A stretch of 64,000 bases of DNA, from NCBI GenBank assembly GCA_019347945.1, contig JAHWKK010000015.1:1-64000 (forward strand). The letters are read 5' to 3'. The notes below the pieces were generated by a model, which saw only the letters and a list, made by a program, of their open reading frames with translations, was not told the origin of the DNA and did no database searches. The position numbers and the translations under genes are program-made. Positions 35,501 through 43,025 of this stretch are shown in pieces. The DNA comes from Acidobacteriota bacterium (GTDB lineage: Bacteria; Acidobacteriota; Thermoanaerobaculia; Gp7-AA8; JAHWKK01). How positions within the stretch are numbered: the stretch's first letter is position 1; every line of letters begins with the position of its first letter.

Positions 35501-35562
35501 AGAGCAGGAATGGTGAGAACAGCGCACAGCACGGCCATGACCGAGAATTTGAACCTGGACAT
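32554..35562 (-). CDS. Oar-like TonB-dependent receptor with carboxypeptidase-regulatory domain
   Basis: A 1002-residue outer membrane receptor. Signal peptide ends PALAQ; residues about 32-115 are the carboxypeptidase regulatory-like domain (IRGKVTDSSRSPLPGVTV); the plug follows with IIVTAEAPVVDATES, NLPILGRDFKDLVSLTPGV and YNRGVGGTVNAITKSGTNE; the barrel ends AAVRLIF. The ATG at 35560-35562 has AGGAGG 6 bases upstream; further upstream in-frame codons lack a ribosome site. It is similar in plan to the receptor at 3713 but clearly a different paralogue. It ends in a strong terminator. The ligand is unknown. Confidence 0.93.
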   Translation of the reverse strand: MSRFKFSVMAVLCAVLTIPALAQTSQTSGEIRGKVTDSSRSPLPGVTVTATNQNTGLSRVGYTDVDGNFILALLPPGSYRVSAQLVGLGQETRENVMVRLGATTDVSLTLNPQLSEEIIVTAEAPVVDATESDVTYSVSEEQIQNLPILGRDFKDLVSLTPGVTDAFGGRVALNGARGIATDFNIDGAEANSDFFGEERGGTEAPFVFSQAAIQEMQVIRSTYSAEYNRGVGGTVNAITKSGTNEMEGQLFYYKRDASWADEREATIDGQNVVDFFDARDVDQYGVAVGGPIMTDVLHYFLTADFQDINEQITANDFRLSSSFQNLDPATQNALTSRIDQLLGGALDQQFQYASDDDQETYLAKLDANIGSNHHFSLRHNYADYHNSPSESPRMLSNQGDEFNTVNSTVLELDSVLTDSIFNQLIVQYGVEERPINALEMNLPETRIDLGPFDIRFGRSEFLPNRTDEKKLQIKEKASWLMGNHYVKGGVEYLTTDIYNLFPRENAGQYFFDSVEDFLANNPSRLDQGSGPTDGVTEFDYNAWGAFIQDSWTYNDNLTLDFGLRYDLQDIPTPHRNAFPQFPEFVDNFNNDDDNFAPRFGFAYDLRADGRSVIRGGVGRYFTPIPSILYAAPLAEISGNYNRIVLICSRNPCPTYPNIVPEDEFAQFVRSASDLTLVSPELENQESTRMSLGYEQQLGRMYSVSIEGVYADLTNQQRLVNINAVPTGIVYGNLPAYSAGRSGAAYPTFRDIKMHVSDAEGTYESITLATRKYATSDSRFSWLAHYTWSEAIDQDSNERSTSSSRSYDPFNPELSEGRADYNIEHRAVLSGTYEFPFGINLSGIYRWNSGSPYTAEINAGRSGLNGLFQVGVNTPVFVDRDGAIIDLTQANGSSREELAAFLAERGATIMERNSFEQPNFSTLDIRLSKEFRIWNDFGIELIGEVFNALNEDNTVVSFSNQTYFSGSFRSSSGWNFTRNPNFGRENSFTGQPRQYQAAVRLIF

Positions 35563-35718
35563 GTTGCCTCCTGAAAAGGGTTTGGGGATGATTGGAATCT
35601 TCATGAGAATCGTCGAGGCTGACAGCCTAATGCCGACCAGCTCGAACATCAACTATTTTGATCGTTTTTGGTAATGCGCGCCTGCGCTGGCTGTGAATCC
35701 GATGTAAAAAAATCATCG

Positions 35719-37014
35719 TCAGAAACTCTGCAGAAACTCCTCGTTGGAATCGAATTTCTGCAGCTTTTCGAGCAGCATTCTCATCGCGTTGAGGGGGTCG
35801 GTGCCCGCCAGTGCCCGGCGCAGCTGGTGGATCTTCGGGAGAACCGACGAATCGAGCAGCTTTTCTTCCTTGCGAGTACCGCTTTGCGGGATGTTCATGG
35901 CGGGGAAGATCCGGCGCTCGAACAGGCCCCGCTCGAGAACGATCTCGGTGTTGCCCGTCCCTTTGAATTCCTGGAAGATGACCTCATCCATCCGGGAGCC
36001 GGTGTCGACCAGAGCGGTCGCGACGATCGTCAGCGAGCCCCAGTTCTCGGCATTTCGAGCCGCGCCGAAGAACCGTCGGGGCTTCTCCATGGTTCGGGCA
36101 TCGATTCCTCCCGACATGATCCGGCCGCTTCCCTTCTGTTGATTGTTGTAGGCACGAGACATCCTGGTGATCGAGTCGCAGAGGATGACGACGTCTTCTT
36201 TGAGCTCCACGAGCCGCCGCGCTCGTTCGAGAACGACCTCGGCGATCGTGATGTGATTCTCCGCCGTCTCGTCCGAGCTGGACGCAATTACGTCCCCCTG
36301 CACGGAGCGACGCATGTCGGTGACTTCCTCGGGGCGCTCGTCCACGAGAAGGACGAGAACGATCACTTCGGGATGATTCGTTTCGATACCGTGCGCGATG
36401 TCTTTCAGAAGCGTCGTCTTTCCGGCTTTCGGGGGAGCGACGACCAGGCAGCGCTGACCCTTGCCGATCGGAACGAGAAGGTCGAGCACACGTGTGGTGA
36501 GGCGCTGCGATTCGGTCTCGAGCTTGAACTGCTCGGTGGGATCGATCGAGATCAGATCGGCAAACGGATGTCTTTGCTCCTGATAGTCCTCGATGGAACG
36601 CCCTTCGATCTTCTCGACATCGTCGAGAACCAGCCCGCGGGTCGTCTGGTTGGCAATTCCTTCGATCAGAATGCCGTCGTCGAGGCGCAGCTTGTCGATG
36701 ATCGAGCGGGGAACCTGCGGATCGGCTGGTTGGGGGACGTAGTTGTTGAGAGTGTCGAGAAGAATGCTCTGCCCGTTCGGTTTTGTCCAGAGGACCCCCT
36801 GGACGCGTTCGGGCTCGCCGGTGATCTGCAGCGGTTGCTGCTGAGCCGTGGAAGGGGCTCGCCCCTTCCGCTTTCGCCTGGGACGTTTCCGTCGGCGTTG
36901 CGCGTCGTTCATCTGAGCGTCATCGGGCCTGGCAGAACCGTCGGACTCGGCGGAGCTACCGCCTCGCCGTCTGCGGCGGCGGCGCCTGCGGGGTGGATTG
37001 TCTTCAGTCGTCAT
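35719..37014 (-). CDS. rho: Transcription termination factor Rho
   Basis: A 431-residue hexameric RNA helicase that ends transcription and releases untranslated RNA. The ATPase core is intact: Walker A PPKAGKTTLL, Walker B VILCDSITR, the Q-loop YNNQQKGSGRIMSGG and the R-loop region PRRFFGAARN with GSLTI. The usual N-terminal helical domain is missing and replaced by about 65 residues rich in Arg (two runs such as PPRRRRRRRRRGG), and the RNA-binding cold-shock-like domain is divergent. ATG at 37012-37014 has AAAGGAT upstream. A sigma-70-like promoter lies about 130 bp upstream, leaving a long leader. Confidence 0.94.
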   Translation of the reverse strand: MTTEDNPPRRRRRRRRRGGSSAESDGSARPDDAQMNDAQRRRKRPRRKRKGRAPSTAQQQPLQITGEPERVQGVLWTKPNGQSILLDTLNNYVPQPADPQVPRSIIDKLRLDDGILIEGIANQTTRGLVLDDVEKIEGRSIEDYQEQRHPFADLISIDPTEQFKLETESQRLTTRVLDLLVPIGKGQRCLVVAPPKAGKTTLLKDIAHGIETNHPEVIVLVLLVDERPEEVTDMRRSVQGDVIASSSDETAENHITIAEVVLERARRLVELKEDVVILCDSITRMSRAYNNQQKGSGRIMSGGIDARTMEKPRRFFGAARNAENWGSLTIVATALVDTGSRMDEVIFQEFKGTGNTEIVLERGLFERRIFPAMNIPQSGTRKEEKLLDSSVLPKIHQLRRALAGTDPLNAMRMLLEKLQKFDSNEEFLQSF

Positions 37015-37145
37015 GCAGGGAATCCTTTCGGAAACCAGTCTCGCTCGAAAAGAGCGATCGTGAATTGCCACGATCCGTCACGCGGAGGTTCTCGACGCGT
37101 GGCGTCTCCCGGGCCTCGAAGAGCTCACCGGGTCGCGGCGTCGCT

Positions 37146-37173
37146 AGTATAGTCTGCCAAAATCGAATTGCAA
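37146..37173 (-). promoter_or_regulatory. Candidate sigma-70 promoter for rho
   Basis: Read on the minus strand: TTGCAA, a 16-bp spacer, then TATACT. The -10 matches five of six consensus positions, the -35 four of six. The inferred transcript would have a leader of about 125 nt before rho, which is usual for Rho genes that autoregulate. The position lies between the divergent rho and kinase genes. Confidence 0.4.
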
Positions 37174-37218
37174 GGGCAGAACTGGTGTGTAAGAATCGTT
37201 CTGCTGCGGCAACCGATC

Positions 37219-40020
37219 ATGGCTCGCCAAATTCTCGTCATCGAATACGAACCCCGCTACATTCAGCGAGCCGAGGATGCCCTGGTTGCCACCGACATTA
37301 CGTCTCACGTCGCCAGGTCGGGCGATGAAGCGGGCAGGCTCATGGCGAGCAACCGCTACGACCTCGTCGTACTCTCGACGATCATACCGAGATTCAGTAC
37401 TGCCGATCTCGTCAAGTCGGTCAGACAGAACCTCGGACCGTCCGTTCCTATTCTCTTCACCATCAGTGGGTACAGCGGATCCGACCCGAAGACGGACGCG
37501 CAGAAGCTCGGTGGGCAGGGCCTGCTGCTCAAGCCCTATACTGTCGACGACTTCTCCCGCAAGCTCAAAGAGATGCTCCCCGACTCCTCGGCTGAGGAAG
37601 CGCCGTTCGAGACCGCACCCACGGTTCAGATGTCTTCCGAGGAGCTGTTTGGTGATCTGGTCGACCGGCCCACGCTGAGCAAGGAACCGGACCCCTCAGC
37701 GCTGACCGAAAAGGTCCGCAAGGTCTCAGTCGAAGACGTCGACAAACTTCTGGAGGATACGCTCGCCGGAGTGCGAATCCCGACGCTGAGAAAGCGTGCC
37801 CCCGCGGCCGAGCCTCCCAAAGAGTCTCCCGCTCCGGCTCCGGCCGATGACGTCGACAAACTTCTCGAAGACACTCTGTCGGGCCTCGAGGGTCGGAAGA
37901 AGAAGGGGCCGCCGGAATCGCCGGCTCCGTCTCGGCAGACCGGTCCGGAGCACGACCTCCCTCCGTTTCCCGAAGCCACTGCGGAGCCAGCGAGCTCGGG
38001 AGAAGCCGGAGGCCCCGTTTCGTCAGATCCGAACCAGTTCGGCCAGTACAAACTGATCGAGAAAATTGCCACCGGAGGTATGGCGGAAGTCTGGAAGGCG
38101 CGGATGCACGGTCTGGAGGGCTTCGAAAAGATCGTTGCGATCAAAAAAATCCTTCCCCATCTCTCGGACAACGAGGAATTCATCGAGATGTTCGTCGATG
38201 AAGCCAAGCTCGCAGCTCAGCTGAACCACAACAACATCATCCACATTTACGATCTGGGCAAGCTCGAGGAATCGTGGTTCATCGCGATGGAGTACATCGA
38301 CGGCTACGACCTGAAGAGCATTCTGAAAATGGCGCGCGAGCGCGTACACCCGCTGCCGGTTCCACTTGCACTTTTCGTTGCGTCGAAGATCTGCTGGGCT
38401 CTCGATTACGCTCATCGGAAGAAGGGCTTCGACAACGAAAAACTCGGGCTCGTTCATCGCGACGTCTCCCCTCAGAACGTTCTGATCTCGTCGGAAGGCG
38501 ACATCAAGTTGTGTGATTTCGGGATCGCGAAGGCGGCGACCAAGGCCTCCCACACTCAGGCGGGAGTCCTCAAGGGAAAGCTGCAGTACATGTCGCCGGA
38601 GCAGGCGTGGGGCCGTCAGATCGACCATCGGTCCGATCTTTTTGCGACGGCTGTCGTGCTTTTCGAAATGCTCGCCGGGCGGAAGCTCTTTCAGGGCGAC
38701 AGCGACATCTCGGTACTCGATCAGGTTCGTGAAGCTCAGGTTCCGGCTCCTTCGATGTACGAGGAGGATGTCACTCCGGAAATCGACGAGATCGTCCTCA
38801 AGGGGCTTGAAAAGGATCCGGAGGCCCGGTACCAGACGGCGGGGGAGATGGCGAGGGCCATCGATCAACAACTATTCAACTTCAAACCGGCCCCCACCAA
38901 CCTCGATCTCGCAGCGTGGATCGACGGGCTCGAGCGATCCGCCAGGGTTCCGACCGAAGAGCGCCCATTGCCGCTCCAGCCGGTCGAGACAAGATCCTCG
39001 GCTGAATCCGAGAGCTCCGAGCCGCGTGAAATCGTTACGCCGGCTTCGCTGATCACGCCGGCGCCCGAAAAGGTCGTGACCGAGGCCGCAGCCGAGCCGG
39101 AAGAGGTCGTGATCATCGATGAGCCTCCGCGGAAAAGAAGCGCGGTGCCGTGGATCGCGGCCATCCTCCTGATCGGGCTCGCCGGTGCGGTGGGAGCCTG
39201 GTACGTGATGGCCCCCTCGCGCGATGCAGGCGAACAGGCGCCGGCCTCCGAGATCGCCGACCGCGGCGATGTCCCCGCGCCGGTCGGTATCGTGCAGCCC
39301 ACCGAAACGGCCGGAACGATTGCCCTGACCGGGGAAGGTCTCGAAGAGGAAGAGCTCGTCCCCGACGAGCAGGAGCTGGAGCCGGAGCTCGACGCTGCGG
39401 ATCTGGCGAGGATCGATCAGGAGGTGAGGGATCGGCTCGCGGCGGACCGGCGAGACGCTGAAGAGCGACAGAGACGACAGAGGGAGCAACTCGACCGGGA
39501 ACGGGAGGCAGCAGCGCGCGCTTCCGAGCCTCCCCGGCGGACGGCACAACCAGATCGGCCGACCCCGACTGCGACTCCTCCCGCGACCACGACCCGCTCC
39601 ACGCCGCTTCCCGAGGAAGGAGTGCCGGTGAGCACGTCTCCGGAAGAGCCCCGTACGGTGGAGCCCGATCCGCCTCCCCCGACGACGCGGGCCGAAGAGG
39701 CGACCCTCGAGGTCAGGACCGGCGACTTCGTTCCTCCCGGAACCCCGGGTCTCGTCGAGCCCGAGCTTCTCAGTCTGGGGAGAAAAGATTATCCGGCGCT
39801 TGCGAAGAGGCTTCGGGTCGAGGGAATCGTGATCGTTCGCGCGCTGGTCGCTGAGACTGGTGAAGTGCTCGAGGCCGAAGTGCTGCGAGGCATCAGCCCC
39901 AATGTCGGCCTGAACGAGGCAGCCGAAACGATGGTGCGGACGGGAAGGTTCCGTCCCGCAACCAAGGACGGCGTGAAGGTGCGGGCCTACAAGACGGTGA
40001 CCGTACCCTTCAGACTCTGA
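37219..40020 (+). CDS. Pseudo-receiver/Ser-Thr protein kinase/TonB C-terminal fusion
   Basis: A 933-residue inner membrane protein. Residues 1-120 form a receiver-like domain with the acidic pair as E9/E11 and Ser at position 53 where the phosphoacceptor Asp should be. A linker holds two copies of DVDKLLEDTL. The kinase domain (about 274-540) has a glycine loop IATGGMAEVWKA, Lys309, HRDVSPQN (Asp415) and DFG (Asp433), so it should be active. One membrane helix follows (about 642-664), then a Glu-rich coiled and Pro-rich periplasmic stretch, and a TonB C-terminal domain over the last 85 residues (YPALAKRLRVEGIVIVRALV). It could link cytosolic phosphorylation with TonB-type contacts to outer membrane receptors. 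The ATG at 37219 lacks a strong ribosome site. Confidence 0.88.
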   Translation: MARQILVIEYEPRYIQRAEDALVATDITSHVARSGDEAGRLMASNRYDLVVLSTIIPRFSTADLVKSVRQNLGPSVPILFTISGYSGSDPKTDAQKLGGQGLLLKPYTVDDFSRKLKEMLPDSSAEEAPFETAPTVQMSSEELFGDLVDRPTLSKEPDPSALTEKVRKVSVEDVDKLLEDTLAGVRIPTLRKRAPAAEPPKESPAPAPADDVDKLLEDTLSGLEGRKKKGPPESPAPSRQTGPEHDLPPFPEATAEPASSGEAGGPVSSDPNQFGQYKLIEKIATGGMAEVWKARMHGLEGFEKIVAIKKILPHLSDNEEFIEMFVDEAKLAAQLNHNNIIHIYDLGKLEESWFIAMEYIDGYDLKSILKMARERVHPLPVPLALFVASKICWALDYAHRKKGFDNEKLGLVHRDVSPQNVLISSEGDIKLCDFGIAKAATKASHTQAGVLKGKLQYMSPEQAWGRQIDHRSDLFATAVVLFEMLAGRKLFQGDSDISVLDQVREAQVPAPSMYEEDVTPEIDEIVLKGLEKDPEARYQTAGEMARAIDQQLFNFKPAPTNLDLAAWIDGLERSARVPTEERPLPLQPVETRSSAESESSEPREIVTPASLITPAPEKVVTEAAAEPEEVVIIDEPPRKRSAVPWIAAILLIGLAGAVGAWYVMAPSRDAGEQAPASEIADRGDVPAPVGIVQPTETAGTIALTGEGLEEEELVPDEQELEPELDAADLARIDQEVRDRLAADRRDAEERQRRQREQLDREREAAARASEPPRRTAQPDRPTPTATPPATTTRSTPLPEEGVPVSTSPEEPRTVEPDPPPPTTRAEEATLEVRTGDFVPPGTPGLVEPELLSLGRKDYPALAKRLRVEGIVIVRALVAETGEVLEAEVLRGISPNVGLNEAAETMVRTGRFRPATKDGVKVRAYKTVTVPFRL

Positions 40021-40154
40021 CTCTGAGGTCAGGGCCGAATATGCCGGGCCGTCGGTCGCGTTTGAGCCGACAGCGTGCGGATGGCGGCGATCCGCGCGGG
40101 GTCCTGAGTTATACTTCGACGCTCGGAGCCCGACGGCTCCTCAGGAGAGGTCAA

Positions 40155-40385
40155 ATGCCAATTTTGAGCGATCAGCAGCGCGAGTTCTACGAGAACACGC
40201 TGAGGGTGACCCGGGATGAGATTGAAGAGCTCAAAGAGCAGATCGAGGAAGAGCTGTCGAAGGTCAAGGAACGGATCGCGGAGCTGCAGACTGCCATCGC
40301 GGCCTCGCGGCAGATGTACGAAGCGGCCTGCAACCGGCTCGGGATTCCGGTCGACCTCGACGAGGACGAAAGATCCGAGGGCTGA
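40155..40385 (+). CDS. Small coiled-coil protein (76 residues)
   Basis: A short acidic protein starting MPILSDQQREFYENTLRV; residues 15-50 form a heptad-patterned coiled coil (EIEELKEQIEEELSKVKERI), and the C-terminus is RLGIPVDLDEDERSEG. No family is recognised. The ATG at 40155 has AGGAGAGG 5-8 bases upstream, which supports expression. It sits between the kinase-TonB gene and the RelA/SpoT gene in the same direction. A TATACT at 40110-40115 could be a -10 element, but no -35 is visible. Confidence 0.7.
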   Translation: MPILSDQQREFYENTLRVTRDEIEELKEQIEEELSKVKERIAELQTAIAASRQMYEAACNRLGIPVDLDEDERSEG

Positions 40386-40461
40386 GCGCGTCCTGCCGAG
40401 GGCATTCGGGACGGGCGGAATCATGTTCTGATTCAACCGATGCTGGTCGGATCGGTATGAC

Positions 40462-42636
40462 ATGATTCGGTTCGAAGACATTCTCGAAAAGGTCGAAGCG
40501 TACAAACCCGACTTCGATGAGGAGTTTCTGCAGAAGGCCTACGTTTACTCAGCCTTCGCTCACAAGGGGCAGACCAGACGTTCGGGTGAGCCGTATCTGA
40601 TCCATCCGCTGAATGTGGCCTACATCCTCGCCGAGATGCGGCTCGACGAGGTGTCGATTGCGGTCGGGCTGCTCCACGATGTGCTCGAGGACACGCTGAC
40701 GACCAAGGAGGAGCTCGCCGCGTTGTTCGGCGAAGAGGTCGCTGAGCTCGTCGACGGTGTCACCAAGATCTCCCGCTATGCCTACGTGTCGAAGGAGGAG
40801 CAGCAGGCCGAGACCTTTCGAAAGATGATCCTCGCGATGATCTCGGATTTGCGAGTGATTCTCATCAAGCTCGCCGACCGGCTCCACAACATGCGAACGC
40901 TCGATCATCTCCCGGAGGAGAGGCGGGTGAAGATCGCGCAGGAGACCATGGAGATCTACGCTCCAATCGCAAATCGTCTCGGCATGGGGATCGTGAAGTC
41001 GGAGCTCGAAGACACGGCGTTCCGTTACCTTTCACCGCGGGAGTACCACGAGATCGAGCAGGCGGTGAAGGAAAAAATGAGGGTCGGCAGCGATCTTGTG
41101 GACTCTCGAAAGGAAGAGCTCCAGCGACGACTTTCCGAGGCGGGAATCGATGTCGAGGTGACGGGCCGGCTGAAGACGAACATCTCGATCCATCAGAAGC
41201 TCGTGCGCCAGGGGATCTCGATCGCACAGCTTTACGACTATCTCGCGTTCCGGGTCACGACCCCATCGGTGGCCGACTGCTACGCAGCCCTCGGGGTTGT
41301 TCACCAGCGATGGCGACCCGTCCCCGGACGGATCAAAGACTACATCGCGATGCCGAAGCCCAATTTCTACCAGTCGCTCCACACGACCGTGGTCGGCCAG
41401 GGGGGAACACCGTTCGAGGTCCAGATTCGTACGAGAGAGATGGATCTGATTGCGGAGCAGGGGGTCGCGGCTCACTGGAAGTACAAAGAGGGGCGGATCG
41501 GCTCGGACGGAGCAGATACGAGTTTTCTGTGGCTTCGGCAGCTGGTCGAGTGGCAGAGCGACGTCAAGGATCCCCGGACCTTCCTCAACTCCCTCAAAAT
41601 CGACCTCTATCCTGACGAGGTCTACACGTTCAGTCCCCGGGGCGATGTCTTCGCGTTTCCGCGGGGGGCCACCGTCCTCGACTTCGCCTATCGCATCCAC
41701 ACCGACGTCGGGCATCAGTGCGTGGGTGTCCGGGTGAACGGACGTCTCGTTCCGATCAAAACAGCACTCCAGAACGGGGACATCGTCGAGATCATTACCG
41801 GACCCCACCAGAAGCCGAGCCGCGAGTGGTTGAATCTGGTCGTCACGGCGAGGGCAAGGCACAAGATCCGGCACTGGCTCAACACCGAGCAGAAGAAGCA
41901 CTCCGTCGAGCTGGGACGGAAGCTGCTGGACAAGGAGGCGCGCAGGCACAAGGTGCAGCTGAAAAAGGTGATCGCCGCGGGGCAGCTGGACGAGCTCGCG
42001 AAGCGCCAGGGATCAGGGAAGGGAGAAGACCTGCTCGCTGATGTCGGCTACGGAAAGGTGAGTGCCCGCTCGGTGCTCGAATCACTCGCGCCGGAGCGGA
42101 TGAAGGAACCTCCGCAGGACGACGGGGTGATCCAGCAAGCCGTCAGAAAGCTCTTTCCGTTCGGCTCTGCTGCCATCAAGGTTCGAGGCGCGGACGACAT
42201 CATGACGTACCTCGCGAAATGCTGCAGCCCGCTGCCCGGCGAGCCGATCGTCGGATACGTGACCCGAGGCCGCGGTGTGGCGGTCCATGGGGTGAATTGT
42301 CCGAATGTGGAGAACCTGCTTTTCAACCCGGATCGGGAGATCAAGGTGGAATGGGGAGGGGAAGCCTCGCGAACCCGGTTCGCTGTCGATCTCGAATGCC
42401 TGCTGGAGGACCGCCCCGGTGCGCTGGCCCAGGCGCTGGCCGCGCTGGGCGATCTGCAGGTTCATCTGCTGCAGGTCGACGCGAGGACTGGTGAGGGGAG
42501 AGGGAGAATCGATCTGAGTGTCGAGATCGGGGACATCCGGCAGCTCGACCGCCTGACCCGCTCGATCCAGTCGATCGACGGAATCGTGACGGTCAGGCGG
42601 AAGTACAATCTCCGGCCCGCAATGGCGGCGGAGTAG
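40462..42636 (+). CDS. rsh: Bifunctional (p)ppGpp synthetase/hydrolase, RelA/SpoT family
   Basis: A 724-residue long RSH enzyme that makes and degrades the stringent-response alarmone. The hydrolase domain keeps its metal-binding residues (HKGQTRRSGEPYLIHP, LLHDVLEDT, KLADRLHNMRT). The synthetase domain has the RLKTNISIHQK and IKDYIAMPKPNFYQSLHTTV segments. TGS (VYTFSPRGDVFAFPRGA) and C-terminal zinc-finger-like (CCSPLPGEPIVGYVTRGRG) and ACT domains follow. Both catalytic halves look intact, so it is probably the sole dual-function enzyme. ATG 40462. It converges on rpmB with a 3-bp gap. Confidence 0.95.
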   Translation: MIRFEDILEKVEAYKPDFDEEFLQKAYVYSAFAHKGQTRRSGEPYLIHPLNVAYILAEMRLDEVSIAVGLLHDVLEDTLTTKEELAALFGEEVAELVDGVTKISRYAYVSKEEQQAETFRKMILAMISDLRVILIKLADRLHNMRTLDHLPEERRVKIAQETMEIYAPIANRLGMGIVKSELEDTAFRYLSPREYHEIEQAVKEKMRVGSDLVDSRKEELQRRLSEAGIDVEVTGRLKTNISIHQKLVRQGISIAQLYDYLAFRVTTPSVADCYAALGVVHQRWRPVPGRIKDYIAMPKPNFYQSLHTTVVGQGGTPFEVQIRTREMDLIAEQGVAAHWKYKEGRIGSDGADTSFLWLRQLVEWQSDVKDPRTFLNSLKIDLYPDEVYTFSPRGDVFAFPRGATVLDFAYRIHTDVGHQCVGVRVNGRLVPIKTALQNGDIVEIITGPHQKPSREWLNLVVTARARHKIRHWLNTEQKKHSVELGRKLLDKEARRHKVQLKKVIAAGQLDELAKRQGSGKGEDLLADVGYGKVSARSVLESLAPERMKEPPQDDGVIQQAVRKLFPFGSAAIKVRGADDIMTYLAKCCSPLPGEPIVGYVTRGRGVAVHGVNCPNVENLLFNPDREIKVEWGGEASRTRFAVDLECLLEDRPGALAQALAALGDLQVHLLQVDARTGEGRGRIDLSVEIGDIRQLDRLTRSIQSIDGIVTVRRKYNLRPAMAAE

Positions 42637-42639
42637 AGG

Positions 42640-42834
42640 TCAGCGGGCGGCTTTGGCGACTTTTCCGGAGCGGATACAGCGCGTACAGACACGAATCCTT
42701 CGAACCGTGCCGTCGACCACGGCGCGCACCCTCTGCAGGTTGGGGAGCCACCGACGCTTGGTCACGTTGTTCGCGTGACTGACGTTGTTTCCGGAAACTG
42801 GTTTTTTGCCGCAGACTTCGCACATTCTTGCCAT
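42640..42834 (-). CDS. rpmB: 50S ribosomal protein L28
   Basis: A 64-residue ribosomal protein: [31 protein letters not shown] and [11 protein letters not shown] are typical of L28. It keeps the two Cys pairs (CxxC) of the zinc-binding form. AAGGAA lies 6 bases before the ATG. The gene is alone on the minus strand between rsh and the pilus operon. Confidence 0.96.
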   Translation of the reverse strand: MARMCEVCGKKPVSGNNVSHANNVTKRRWLPNLQRVRAVVDGTVRRIRVCTRCIRSGKVAKAAR

Positions 42835-42935
42835 GAGATTCCTTCGTTATGCGGCCGCAGGATTGGGCGAGCTCGACGGCTGCTCCTCGGGCCGTGGCGT
42901 GTGAACATCGCGAGGTTTCAACTTATGCCCGGCTG

Positions 42936-42964
42936 TTGACACATGGCTGAAAAGAGTGTACTTT
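42936..42964 (+). promoter_or_regulatory. Candidate sigma-70 promoter for the pilMNOPQ operon
   Basis: A perfect -35 box TTGACA at 42936-42941, a 17-bp spacer, then TACTTT as a weak -10. The transcript would begin about 55 bp before the GTG of pilM. No second candidate is closer. Confidence 0.45.
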
Positions 42965-43025
42965 CGCCTCGAGTTCTGCCAGTCCAGACTGTGCCACGAG
43001 AAGTGAGAGATGGATGGGGTGAAGG

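Noticed and set aside
35700-35718. T-run behind rho as an intrinsic terminator
   Set aside because: The seven-T run lacks a GC stem in front of it; the only possible stem would have the T run as its loop.
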